Shown here one piece after another: positions 16,990 through 28,505 of a DNA stretch of 64,000 nucleotides. The notes under the pieces were generated by a model, which had not been told where the DNA came from, searched no databases, and saw only the letters and a program-made list of their open reading frames with translations. Source of the DNA: Tethya wilhelma (lineage: Eukaryota > Porifera > Demospongiae > Tethyida > Tethyidae); assembly GCA_964030475.1 (NCBI GenBank), contig CAXIPT010000001.1:393767-457766 (forward strand), written 5' to 3'. Each line of letters begins with the position of its first letter. The first letter of the stretch is position 1. The position numbers and the translations under genes were made by a program.

Positions 16990-17268
16990 TACAGTACAAC
17001 TGTATCTCTTCATCTGTGTTATGTAACAAATAGCTACTTGTGTACCATAGAAGTCCTTGTATACAAACTGTGTTATAAGGCACAGCATCTTTATGTTTCA
17101 AGCTATTTATGTATCTATTATTAATCCAACCATAAAGTGTTATAAATGCATAGTTTGCTTGCTAAACAACACCAAAAGCAAAGAGAGAGAATTAAAAAAA
17201 TTAACCCTGTTGGTACCCATTTTGCAACACCAGCTGAATTTGTGTACTGCTGGCCCAAGTTGTGAAGT

Positions 17269-19435
17269 ATGCTTGACTTGGAGGTCGTCCCTAAGAAGTC
17301 ACTGGGAGGAGAACAATGGCAATTCGTCTTAGGTAAAGCTCTTTTAGTTGTACAAATTATATTATTTTGACAAAGTGGTTAAATTGAAGTTGTTTGTTGT
17401 GACTTTTTTTCCTGGAAGGTATGCCTCTGGCACAAGCTATTGAAATACTCAAGATGCAGTGTTCGATAATCAGAAGAGTCCAGTTGAGATATAGTGACCA
17501 GGTTAGTATTTGATAGGAGCTTGAGAGACTGGTTGGCAGCTCTTCTATTCAGAAAGTTTTATGACTGGGGAGTAACTCAACAATCTGTGTGCTGTGTCCA
17601 AATTATATCAAATACCCATTGCAACCACACACTGTTATGGCCTAAAATTTTTATAAAGAATTGCCTGGAATATTCACACCTGTGTCCTTCAAGTGATGCT
17701 TTCTCCATCTTCTGTAATCACAATGCCACAGTTACAGCCCCCCACGAAGAAATATTTGTGGTTGCATAAAATAAACATGCTTGTTTGTTATTATACATTC
17801 ATGTTTCTATTCACTCATTCACAATATGCAGCGTCCTCTGGATACTGACTTGGTTGTCGACCTCATAGACAATGGTATTAGGTTGGTCTTTGATGCAAAG
17901 TGTCAGAGACTCAAGGTGAGCTTAAGAATAACATCGAGTGACCAGCTCATACCCAGTCTTTTTTGTTTATTTGTTTTCAAAATGCTCACCCATTTCTACA
18001 CTAAATGAATTTAGAGGAAAGGAATAGGTTTCATGTACATGCATGACAATTGTATGTATCTAATGTCAGTAGTGAAATGAAGTAATCACAGCGTTTCATG
18101 ACTTCAATAGTTTGCAACTTTGATGCATAGCTCTACTTGATCCAAGAATATTTGCATTGCATCAGCTGTGCATAGTTCAGACTAGAATCCTATTTCAGTG
18201 TTGTCATCTTGTATTACGTGATCCAATATGAACAGAGTATCAATGCTCAATATAGCACAAGTAGACCACTCTCTTTTTAATGCTATACACTTAAAAAGGC
18301 ACACAGGACTACACAAAAACAGAAGAACCTGGCCTGGCCACTGAATGACTTGTTTTGTGTAATCTTTAAGTGAGTATTTTCCTTTCCAATAGATGATAGA
18401 AATTTACGACGTCAAGAAAGTCAAGTTGAAATACTGGTCAGTTGAGTTAACATGTGTCTTGGGTATGTGTTGTAAATGAGTGCTATACTTTCAGTATCTT
18501 TGATACTATACATGTACAATGTATTTTATTGATGGATCATCTTCAATGTTTTTTTCTTCCACAGTTCTGTCCACTTTTCCTCTCCTGATATCACTCCCAC
18601 AGTTCGACAAGTCAATGAATCATTCGGCCCAACTATACCTGGACGTAAGTCTGCTACATGTATATATAACTACATTGTGGGCATGTTTGCATTATTATAA
18701 TATGATAGCGGTTATGTATGTGGCCCTGTATACCCTTGCACAAATGTTCTGAAAAGCTTAGATTTTATAACCAATCTCAGACAACAGTTGTTGTTTTTGC
18801 ACGATATGCAGCATTCTCTGGGCAAAGGTGGTTTATCAAACAAAAGACCAGTCACTCTTCTTGGTAGTTGTTATCGACTGCACCCAATTACCTCCACCCA
18901 ACGATGCCAATACAGTGATATAATACAGTGCATAAACATGCTATGTGTACATATGTCCACAGTCAATAGCATCTACGCTATTATATCTGTAGTGTTCTAA
19001 TATGGATCAGTTACTTAGTATCAACACAAACTAGGTGATTCTGTATCTCCTCGATCAAAGCCAAGGGACAGGCAAACCCCAGCTCAATTGCAGGATAGTA
19101 TTGTATCCTCATTCCCTCTGTGCTAACCCTGTCCCCCCTAGCTGCTTGGGGGGGGCATTCAATGCATGGTCGAGTGCTGCACACTTAAGGGCATGCCTAT
19201 AAAAACTTTGGTTGTTAAGTAATGGCACACACACACACACAGAGGTAGACACAAAGCAGCAGCTCTATCTCCTCAGCTACACTGGCATCCTCTTTGCCTT
19301 TCCTGTTTGGACTGCCGACAGCTCTGCATCAATCACAGGTGAAAGTCACGACCTCTCAGAACTAGAGTCCTCCCAGAGATCACTGGTTCTCTCTCAAGTC
19401 CGTATCTTCATTGGAACTGACATCACTGAAGCAAG
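17269..19435 (+). CDS. PHAF1: PHAF1 (C16orf70/UPF0183) orthologue, N-terminal part
   Basis: Exons 17269-17332, 17419-17501, 17832-17915, 18393-18436, 18565-18644 and 19243-19435, all phases matching. The product starts MLDLEVVPKKSLGGEQWQF. Next come GMPLAQAIEILKMQ, then RLVFDAKCQRLKMIEIYDVK, VHFSSPDITPTVRQ and a QLYLLSYTGILFAFPV strand, the known order of UPF0183. PHAF1 (MYTAG) is a cytosolic phagophore assembly factor that binds phosphoinositides with BCAS3. The ATG at 17269 aligns with the family start. About the last half of the protein is absent. The frame is lost just before the single n at 19465, and the next exons belong to PSMA1, so the gene is cut by an assembly join or a rearrangement. 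Confidence 0.85.
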
Positions 19436-19464
19436 GTACGTACACTTTATGCCCACACCTATAG

Positions 19465-19465
19465 N
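19465..19465. other. Scaffold join (single n) between PHAF1 and PSMA1 pieces
   Basis: PHAF1 sequence stops before it and PSMA1 begins mid-protein 137 bases after it. Confidence 0.65.
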
Positions 19466-19601
19466 GGCCTCACGTCAGATGGAAGGATACTCAGGTATGT
19501 TAATGATAGAGACTGACTGACCCTTGAGATTAACAGCTGTCCTCTCTGTCTGTCTATCTGTCTGTCTGTTTGTCTCTCCGTCTGTCTCTGTCTGTCTGTA
19601 G

Positions 19602-21710
19602 TAAGTTCATGAGGACGGAGGCTCTCAATGAGAGGTATGTGTTCAACTCCCCCCTGCCCATCTCCAGACTGGTGTCAGCTATGGGGGACAGTATCCTGAC
19701 CACACACCCACGTTTTACTGTAGATTACTAGATTTAGAATCATCATTGAGGCATGATACAGCTCTAGCTACCAGTCCAGTCTAGGGTGTTGTCTGTCATA
19801 TGTATATGTAGTGGTATAGGGTATGCCAATTTTAAAGTAGGTACAGACAGAAATTGCCAAGTTAAGTGTGTGTGTACTTCTGATAGAAGACCTGGGTACA
19901 ATACCCAGTTAGATCTCAGGATTTTTCAAATGAATTTTCAATATAAAATAATGTTGAGTCTCAGTCTGTGGCTGTTCAGGATAGTTGTTCTGTTGGTTCT
20001 ACCTTGACCCCCTGTTTAGAGATGCAAGTGTGTACCCAGATCTATGGGAGGCGGCCTTATGGTGTTGGGATGCTGGTTGCTGGATATGATGTGAGTTGTG
20101 TGGTTGGTTTAGTGTTCTCCAATGTTAATGTCTGTCTTTTGCCTGTCACCTTACAGACCCAAGGCCCTCACTTGTACCAGACGTGTCCTTCTTCCAACTA
20201 CTACGACTGCAAGGCCATGGCTATAGGAGCGAGATCACAGGTCAGTTGGTGTGGGGGGTTGTTGGAAGGACGAGCTTTATTGTTATTTACCATTGCTGCA
20301 GTCTGCTAGAACCTACCTGGAGAAGAACCTCGACAAGTTTCCAGATTGTAAGTTCTCTACACTAAATGAAACATCGCTTCTATTTGAAGTTTGTAAATGT
20401 GTTCCCTATTTACCTGTAGAGGTTTTTTATTCATTAGCATGAGGCATCATCAAGTGGTTTGTATCTTGGGTTGGAATTATAGTCTTAGACCTGAAAGAAA
20501 ATTGCCTAGATGAAAACGGCTTTGCCCTAGCCCTAGCTCTAGTCCTAGCCTGAGCCTTAGCCTTAGACCTGGAAGAAAATCGCTTAGATGAAAATGGCTT
20601 AGACCAAAACCGCTTAGACAAAACAGTTTAAATGAAAATTGCTTAAATGACTTTTAAAATTGCTTAGAAGGGGCTTAGATCAAAAACCGGTTAGCAAAAT
20701 CAGTTTAAACCTTCAGGTACTGCTAGTTTATTGTTGTCCATCATGCCTAGTTTACTAACTTGCATCAGTATTTCACCTGCTGATGACCACTACCAACTTA
20801 CTGACCACCTCTCAGTCTATTTATGCTTTCTCTCATCAATAATTATTATTCTCTGGCTGTTACGTTTCTCCCTCCTCTGTAGGTTTATTGGATGATTTGG
20901 TGACCCACGGCCTACAGGCATTGAGGGAGTGTCTTCCTAATGATGCTGAGCTCACTGCCCAGGTGAGACACCATGTAGCCTCAGGTCATGAAGACCAATT
21001 CCTCAAGTCTCTTTGTCTCTTGTGCAGAATGTGTCCATCTCAGTTGTTGGAGAGAACCAGAGGCTGGTCATTTATGATGATGATAAAGTTCAACCATACG
21101 TATCCTACCTCTGTTTTTGTTTGTTTGTTTGTTTGTTTTTAATGCTATGGTGTTTGTTTCCTTTGACTCTTGTCTTCCCCCTGTCAGTTGGATACCCTGG
21201 AGACCACTAAAGGAGGGAGAGTCACACAAGCAGCTGCTGAGGAGGTAAGTGAACCTGTTTGAAGCCAAGAAGGGAAGGTTGCTCTAGAGTCTATTCGTGT
21301 TCACTTGAGCCCAGGAAGTAGTGTGATTTTGCTTAAGTACAGCTTTACCGCATTTGTGGTTACGAATCTATGTGAAATTTGCAATCAAATAGTATCTAAT
21401 TCATAGATATACGGTACGGCCAAGTTATGAAGAAATTTTGAAGGCTCAAGTGAATGCGAATATACTTTAGCTCCTCAGCTGTCAGTGTTGTAGTGTGGAT
21501 GATATGTTGTGTATTTCTTGCAGGGAGAAGGTGACATGGACCAAGACCAGGTAAATCAGTAGGGATTGGAAGCTGCCATGTTTTGTGGTGTTGCGAATTG
21601 CAATATTGTTACTGTATGCACACTCTATACAGCCACCTCAAGGCGATGCAGGTGGTACTGGTGCAGGAACAGAAGGGGATCAACCAACACCAATGGTTGA
21701 AGATTCATGA
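19602..21710 (+). CDS. PSMA1: Proteasome subunit alpha type-1, missing its N-terminal exons
   Basis: Exons 19602-19690, 20020-20090, 20157-20240, 20302-20347, 20883-20962, 21028-21099, 21188-21244, 21524-21550, 21633-21710 (TGA); about 200 residues. Diagnostic: [25 protein letters not shown], then [58 protein letters not shown]. This is an alpha-ring subunit of the 20S proteasome, non-catalytic, helping form the gate. The ordinary acidic/Gly-rich tail ends TPMVEDS. About 85 N-terminal residues seen in other PSMA1 proteins are not in the window; the preceding sequence is PHAF1 plus a scaffold join. Two introns look U12-type (19691-20019 and 21100-21187). Confidence 0.85.
19691..20019 (+). other. 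Probable U12-type (minor spliceosome) intron in PSMA1
   Basis: The 5' site reads GTATCCTGA (U12 consensus RTATCCTTT). A branch-like ACCTTGAC lies just upstream of the 3' end, with its branch A about 12 bases from the terminal AG. There is no long pyrimidine tract. The phase joins exons 19602-19690 and 20020-20090 correctly. Confidence 0.75.
19885..19930 (+). repeat. tRNA-derived SINE fragment
   Basis: gacctgggtacaataccc followed by agttagatctcaggattttt matches the - strand SINE at 11376-11472 in order and spacing. It lies inside the U12-type intron. Confidence 0.45.
20510..20660. repeat. Imperfect tandem repeats (cttagac / gaaaatngctta types)
   Basis: A run of ccctagctctag-like hexamers followed by several copies of a ~17-base gcttagatgaaaat unit, within a PSMA1 intron. 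Confidence 0.6.
21100..21187 (+). other. Probable second U12-type intron in PSMA1
   Basis: The 5' site is GTATCCTAC. The 3' part holds TTCCTTTGAC, one insertion away from the U12 branch consensus TTCCTTRAC, about 20 bases before AG. It joins exons 21028-21099 and 21188-21244 in phase 0. Confidence 0.6.
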
Positions 21711-21740
21711 TAAAAGAGAACATTTTACTTTCTATTCACG

Positions 21741-21770
21741 CTTACCTTACCTTACCTTACCTTACCTTAC
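21741..21770. repeat. (CTTAC)n pentanucleotide repeat
   Basis: Six perfect copies, 31 bases after the PSMA1 stop codon. Confidence 0.9.
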
Positions 21771-21779
21771 TACTTAGAT

Positions 21780-22662
21780 GAATTTCAAATTTACCGCCAA
21801 TCCTTGAGGCATTACGTAATGCATGCATGATAGTAATATTAAAATTCTAATTCGCATAATTACAAAAATTTTTACGGGCGTGGCATTTGGTACGGCTTCA
21901 ATATCTTGTGTGTGCAAGTCACGGTGATTTTGAGAAGACAGTAGCGAAAAGGGAAGCTGAAACAAGTTATCAGGTGACAAAGAGCGGGAGCCTTTCTTCT
22001 TACAAAGGTACATTATAATGTAAATAGCGCTGTTTAGGAATGTGTGAACTATGATAAAGAGAGTTGGGTAATGCTAACCCCCCACGACGCTCGTGGCGCC
22101 GCCAGGAGGTCACTTAGTGAACAAGAAATTAAGTGTGTTTACCTTTTCATGTACACCACAAATATTGAAGACATGAAGATGATACTTTTGTATGTTAAAT
22201 TTCTGAGTGAAGATGGTTACAAAAAAGGGCTTTCACTCAAAAACTATGAATAGTTGCAAAAAGTCTCACATACTGCTTTACACCTGTGTGTTCACGAGTG
22301 TCTCTATTAGCACAGGGACATATATGTGAGCCCCTGTGTGTGTGGTGTTGAAGGTGTGTGTGTGTGTGTAGAGGGTACACATTGGCATAGCCCATAAGCA
22401 ATGGTGTTGATGTGTGTTCTTTGTAGACATAAGGAGATGTTGTGATGTACACAGTTCCGACAGTGCTGCTGATAGTGTGTGTGCACTATCTCTGCTGATG
22501 TATCTCTGACAACATTGAACCCACTCCCTCTGTGTGTGTGTGTGTGCTGTTTTCCTTGATGTCTTTTGAAATGATCAGTGTTTACTAAACCAAGTTTGTT
22601 TTTCACTTGTCCTAGCAGGCCATTCTCATGTAATGACAGTGTCACATGTCTCTCGTTGGTAG

Positions 22663-22712
<50 letters not shown>

Positions 22713-22838
22713 NGTGTGTGTGCTGTTTTCCTTGATGTCTTTTGAAATGATCAGTGTTTACTAAACCAAGTTTGTTTTTCACTTGTCCCAGCAGGCCGTT
22801 CTCATGTAATGACAGTGTCACATGTCTCTCGTTGGTAG

Positions 22839-22896
<58 letters not shown>

Positions 22897-23026
22897 CTCT
22901 CCCTGATAGAAGTAGGTGGTATGTAAATGGCATTATTAGATTAGCCACCTTCATTGCCTGTTATTGTTGGTATGACATGTGTCCAGAAACAACCACCATA
23001 TAGAGTCTCTGCTACACCCCCTCCCA

Positions 23027-23072
<46 letters not shown>

Positions 23073-24225
23073 CACAACTGGTAGTCATAGTGTAGTTCTT
23101 TCACATTGGTTGTCTCGATGAAGATAGAGAGAGGGAGAGGGCAGATGATAGTGGTTGTGTCAGACTGATTAGGGATACCAGCACATTCCTTACTCCTCTG
23201 GAATGTACTGATGACATTCTTGTGCATAACTGTGGTAATTAAGTAAATATTCAAATGCCAGATGCATTGTAACCCTAAACCCTGATTTAAATGGCTTGAT
23301 TTAATTCCCCAGAAATGTATAACTAACGTCTACCTGTTAGAAGCATAACCTTCCACTGACCTCTCATTCTTCCTAAACTACTTCTCACTTCCCTTCTGCC
23401 TTATTGGGCTGAAACCATCAGCTGCCAACTCCAACACAGGAAAGATAAGTACTTGTTGCCAAATCACCTCTCAGCTCTAGCTACCTTAGCCTGTCCCTAC
23501 CTAGCAGTGGTGAGGAGTGGTGTGGTGGTGGTCAGTCAGTGCATTGAGACTTGGAGGAGGTGGGGTGATGAATAATGCAGCCAGTTGCCATAGTAAAGGA
23601 CTCACAGCTGCTCCTGGTCACAACTCCCATCTCCTTCTTTAGCCTTTGGTGCTAACCAGCTGCTAGTAGCCACAGCTCCTCTGTTGCCAAACAAGGCCAT
23701 GACAATGGAGTCCTTCCTCCTCTGGGTCAGAGTGGACTGGGTCTGTTACTACCATCTCTAGAGATAAAAGGACACCATGTCAGGAGTAGCTTCCTTTGAT
23801 TGTTTTCAAACTGTTTTCCTTCTTGTCCTGTGAAAGGTTGAGTTGAGGAATGTCCCCACTGGAAGGCTTCTTGGCTTTACAGGGTCTCCATTAGTAAGTG
23901 TTGAGTCTTCTTTTCAGCTCAACCCTGCCTTTAAAGGAGTTGGTGTGTGTATGTTGTATAAGAGCTAGCATCCCTACTAACCCTTGCAGCACACACACAC
24001 TGGAAGAGAGAGAGAGAGAGAGGGTGATGTTTGTGGTGTGAGCTATAGTAATGTGTGTGTGTGTTCCTGTCAGGGATATTCTCACTGTAAGTATTGTGTT
24101 GTTTTGTTGGACAATTTCCAAATTTAATGTTTACTAAAGTTTGGGAAGACAACTGATTACCTGTTGACATAGTTTACTGTAGTCTCTCTCTCACTGATAG
24201 ATCACAAAACAATATATGATTGTCC

Positions 24226-24259
<34 letters not shown>

Positions 24260-24294
24260 ACACGCACAATGTGTTTTAAGCTGTATGTTTGTCG

Positions 24295-24331
<37 letters not shown>

Positions 24332-24584
24332 TGTAGATCTGTGTGTGTCTCTGTGTCTGCTGATATTGGAGCATGTTATGTGTGTGTGTGTGCTCTGCAT
24401 CTAGGTGTGTTAGGACTGTATGTGTGACGATAGATTCAAAATATGTCCATGCCAGCACCTACATTATTATAAACCTTACTGATGCAAACTTTGTGCAAAA
24501 TAAGTTAAAATCATATTCAGTAGGGAAGTTGTATACATGTACTTCTAACTATTTCTCTGTCACACACATACACACACACACTCA
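21780..24584. other. Intergenic region without recognised genes
   Basis: Holds a duplicated block around the n at 22713, GT/CA tracts (23029-23069, 24227-24254, 24297-24330) and otherwise unique sequence. Open frames here encode mainly microsatellite peptides. Confidence 0.6.
22526..22893. repeat. Near-identical ~185-bp duplication on both sides of a single n
   Basis: The block gctgttttccttgatgtctt to the (CT)n tract occurs before and after the n at 22713 with only a few substitutions. This is what unmerged haplotypes or a failed repeat join would give. Confidence 0.85.
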
Positions 24585-24720
24585 CAGAGTTACACTAGTG
24601 GGGCCATTCAATGACTACCTCACCATCATGACCAACTCACACACACACACATACACACACTCACTCACAGAGTTACACTAGTGGGGCCATTCAATGACTA
24701 CCTCACCATCATGACCAACT
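24585..24720 (+). repeat. 83-bp duplication spanning the USP6NL start codon
   Basis: The block cagagttacactagtgggg ... atgaccaac occurs at 24585 and 24668, separated by CA repeats. The first copy's ATG (24628) opens a 17-codon frame ending in TAG, the second (24711) is the probable start of the Rab GAP. Confidence 0.85.
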
Positions 24721-27596
24721 ATACTTCTGATGAAGACAGAACGCGTATTGTCGCAAAGTATGACCTGGTCAGTTATTATAAATGATGTCATATGATGTAA
24801 TGTGTATTTATGAGTCACGTAACTATGTAAACTTTCAATATGTACTCAATCTGCCGATATTACTGTTTCCATGGTAACCACAGGGCCGTGAGGAGGGGGC
24901 GGTGATCGAGGACTGGGAGGACCCTGACCTCTCCATATACAAGTCCACCGACAGATATGGCTTCCTCCAGTAAGTCCTCAACTCCATTACATTAGTTGTT
25001 GTATTGCCTCAATGTCCATGGATTGACTACTAGCCAAGGACCTACTGTACCAAGTATTTCCTCTGTATCCAGGGATAGTAGCTGACCAGTTACCCTGTGT
25101 GTCCAGGGATTGTAGCTGAACAGTTACCCTGTGTGTCCAGGGATTATAGCTCCTCTGTGTGCAGGGGTTGTAGCTGAGCATTGATTCCACTAGTGAGAAG
25201 CACCAAGTTACTTTCTATTCCAGTCAGCTCCACATTGACATTTCATGTCTACACATTTTATGAATGGTTTCTCCCCAAGTACTGACTCTGTGTGAGTAAT
25301 GGCCACTTGTACAGTATATCCCACACTCTCTCCCAATGGTTAGGAAAAAAATCATTGTACTTCACACTCTTTTTCTCCATCTGATGGTGGAAAATCTGAG
25401 TGTACAACTATTTCCGCCTAGCAACAACATACCTGGCAGTGTGTCTTTAGGTCAGACAGAGGTCATATTGGATGTGTAAATTTTTGTGAGCAATATTTAG
25501 AGGTTATGTGACACACACACACCCTCAGCACCAAGGTCCTCCCGGCCAACACCCTCCCTGACAAGGTGGTGCAGCTGGAGAGAGAGAGAGCTCTGAAGTG
25601 GGGCAACATGGTCCGCCAGTGGGAGAAGTACCGGACCTCAGAGAAGCTCCATCGGAGGGTCAACAAAGGTATCCCTAACTCGGTACGTGGTGCGGTGTGG
25701 AGGCACGTGCTGCAGATCGATGCCATACGAGAAGAGGGGATCTACGAGGGAATGAAGGAGATAGGTCGAAGGTCATCACCCGACGTGAGACAGATTGATT
25801 TGGACGTGTTGAGAACGTTTCGTAACCACATCATGTTCAGAGAGAGATACGGGATCAAGTGAGTAGTGGGTGGAGCTTGTGTGTTGTCATGGTAACTATG
25901 TGTGTCGTCATAGCAACCACATGTATTTTGTAACCTATTCATTATTCGTATGATGATTTTCCCCAGGCAACAGGCTCTGTTCCATGTTCTAGTTGCCTAC
26001 TCCATGTATAACACAGTAAGTTGAATGATAAAAAAAATATTGCTAAAAAGTTATACAAAACCAGCTGGTACTCAATGCTTGTATAAACACAAGAATCTCA
26101 GTGGTAATTGTTTAGCTGTACATAAGCTGGTTATATAGTAGATTAATACCGTATAGTGGGTAAATTTGGCAGGCTTAAAATTTGCCGAATTCCCATTTTG
26201 GGATTATTGGCGATTTTTAATTTGGCGATTCAATTCCGTACGCTGCATAGTTTATATGGGCGCACGTGTGTATTAAACTGTTTGGCGATCTTTAATTTGT
26301 CGATTTGAAAAATAATTCGCCAATTCGCCAAATTTAATTCTCGCCAAGTTTACCCGCTATACAGTAATAGTATTTCTGTTTAGTTGTACATAAGCTAGTT
26401 AGCTAGTGGCCCCCCTCATCATCTCTCCCTCCCTCAGAGTCTTGGCTACTGCCAGGGGATGAGCAGCATCACGGCTGTCCTCCTCATGTACCTCAACGAG
26501 GAGGACGCCTTCTGGGCGCTGGTCTCTCTCATCGGGACCCCTCGGTTCGCCATGCACGGCCTCCTCATACCAGGACTGCCGAAGCTACTGGCCTACTGCG
26601 ATTTCCATGGCAACATGAGAAAAAGATTCATCCCAAAACTTCATAAACACCTGGTGAGTCAATGTTGGTGTGTGTGTGTGTGTGTGTGTGTGTGTATCAC
26701 ATAACAATATTCATGGGTACTATGTAATGTCAAATATTGGCACACAATAAGATGCTAGTCTAAGCTATCATGTTGGAAGTAATGCATGAATACTTCTTGT
26801 GAGTGGTGTGACACTCATGTTGTCAACTGGCCATAAAGGAAGGGGCACCACCATGTCTGTCTGCCTGCCTCTCCTCCCCACACACATGTACACACACTTT
26901 TCCTCAGAATGCCCAACACGTTGAGCCATCAGAGTACTGTGCGGCCTGGTTTGTCAAGTGCTATCTGGACGCTGTGAGTTCTAAGACTCAATCCCTTACA
27001 TTCTTTCTCTCTTTCTTGTGCCATACTCTTTGATTGTCTTCCCTTTAGCTTCCATTTCAACTGGTTCTTCGAATCTGGGATGCCATGTTGTTCTTTGGTG
27101 AGAGAGTGCTCATTGCAATGTCTCTAGTCCTCCTCAAGATCAACAGAAGTACGTTGTAGCTAGAGCAGTAGAAGAGGAGCAACATGAGTACACCCACTTG
27201 CTGACTCAGCAGAGCACACTCATGTCATGCCTCTTAAGTTGTAAGCATCAGTACATATATTCTAATTATTGCCCACCTTCCCCTCTCCCTACAGAACAGT
27301 TCCTCCGTATGAAGGAGGATGGGATAAGGATCTCCCTCCAGGAGCTCTCCCAGCAGACCTTTGACGAGGACGATGTCATAGTGGAGCTGCAGGTGATGCT
27401 CAACGACCTCAACAGATCACACCAAGCCATCCCTCAGGTCGTGGAGCCAGAGAAGCTAACAGAACTGAACAGACAGGCAAGACAGAAGCTGCACACAGAG
27501 GGCAGGGAGCTGGTCCCCTCCCACGAGGGGATCAGGAGCAGAGTGGGGCGTCGCCTCACTCCCAGCCCGGACTCCAGTCCTGAGAGCTGGGTCTGA
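24711..27596 (+). CDS. TBC-domain Rab GTPase-activating protein, USP6NL/RN-tre type
   Basis: Exons 24711-24767, 24884-24969, 25529-25858, 25967-26015, 26438-26653, 26908-26973, 27049-27148, 27295-27596 (TGA); 401 residues, all phases fit. The start is chosen because MTNYTSDEDRTRIVAKYD aligns with the short N-terminus of USP6NL. The WEDPDLSIYKSTDRYGFL motif precedes a complete TBC domain (about 95-300) with both catalytic fingers: IDLDVLR (IxxDxxR arginine finger) and YCQG (glutamine finger). Other family marks are MNEEDAFWALV-like LNEEDAFWALV and LRIWDAMLFFGERVL. Family role: GAP for Rab5/Rab43-type GTPases in endocytic and Golgi traffic. The human protein is about twice as long; here only a short charged tail follows the TBC domain, lacking the Eps8-binding region. 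Confidence 0.88.
25068..25185 (+). repeat. ~36-bp minisatellite
   Basis: About three and a half imperfect copies of ccagggattgtagctgaacagttaccctgtgtgt-like units (longest shared stretch ccagggattgtagctga) in a USP6NL intron. Confidence 0.75.
26146..26366. mobile_element. MITE-like foldback element, TACCGTATAG termini (copy 2)
   Basis: The ends taccgtatagtgggtaaatt and aagtttacccgctatacagta are inverted repeats. The interior matches 11856-12046 (ggcttaaaatttg, tattaaactgtttgg). It is inserted in a USP6NL intron. Confidence 0.8.
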
Positions 27597-27687
27597 TTTC
27601 ACTGGTGGTTATTTTTATTATTTATTTGTTTGTTTTTGTTGTTTTGTTTTGTTTGTTTGTGTTTGTTTTTATGTTTGTGGTCATTTT

Positions 27688-27693
27688 AATAAA
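27688..27693 (+). terminator. Candidate polyadenylation signal of the TBC gene
   Basis: AATAAA 92 bases after the stop codon, within a T-rich (TTTGTT)n 3' UTR. Confidence 0.65.
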
Positions 27694-27699
27694 TTATTT

Positions 27700-28505
27700 G
27701 TTCTAACGATAAATGCAGTATTACCAACTCTCCTTGTTTGTGTTCTCATTTCACTGTTGTTTAATTATCACGAGTTTTTAAGCAATGTAATGATTAATAA
27801 CTATTAATGAACTTACAATTATCAATCTTGGCTCGTGGCGTACGTGAAAGCGCTAAATCAATCTGTTCATATAGGCATAGATTGATCGATGAAGTACCAA
27901 TGCTTTATGTGTACAAATGATCTATTTAGACTCACTTGCAATCCTATATCCATGGCAACCAATGATCACAAATAGTTCATAATTATTTTATTGTCTGTAT
28001 TATGTACACTAGCTAATTCTATGGTAGTAGCTGTGTATTGTGTCAGTGAGGGCTCGTCATGGTGACTGATGGCATGAGCCACTGGTAATCATCAAATGGT
28101 GTAGTTCTTAATTCCAATTGGCAGTAGAGGTGCCAATAGTGCACCTAGCCCTCATCACTGGCCCCCCCACCCTAGGCCTCCTCACTCACTGCTGCTAGTT
28201 GAACAGTAAGTGAAGAAGCAGCTGCAGAAGAACAGCATCTGAAACAGACCACAGTACTTATTGGTGTGTATAAGTTCTTGGAAGTTGTGAGTTTTTATTG
28301 TTTCCTGAAGGTAAAGTATCCTCTGAGGCATTTTTTTGCATTGTAAGTCTCTGGTGCCGGTGTGACAGTGCTGCTATATCTCCAGCTCATTAGCTGCTAT
28401 AAGTCTTGTACCTTCAATTTTGGTAGTAGTTTATGCTTGCCCACATACTGAGGGTGTTGAAATGATTGAACGATGATTGTTTTGCTGCACATATAGTGAC
28501 CACTG
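27700..28505. other. Intergenic region between the TBC gene and the ABCB start
   Basis: AT-rich with no coding signal recognised. It presumably contains the promoter and 5' UTR of the ABCB gene, but no clear core-promoter motif was found. Confidence 0.45.

Noticed and set aside
20427..20621. Basic Lys/Arg/Ser-rich antisense frame
   Set aside because: It is produced by the cctagc/gcttagatgaaaat tandem repeats in a PSMA1 intron.
22044..22253. 69-codon + strand frame (MNYDKESWVML)
   Set aside because: No family resemblance, no splice context and no neighbours. It is within the size expected by chance in AT-rich DNA.
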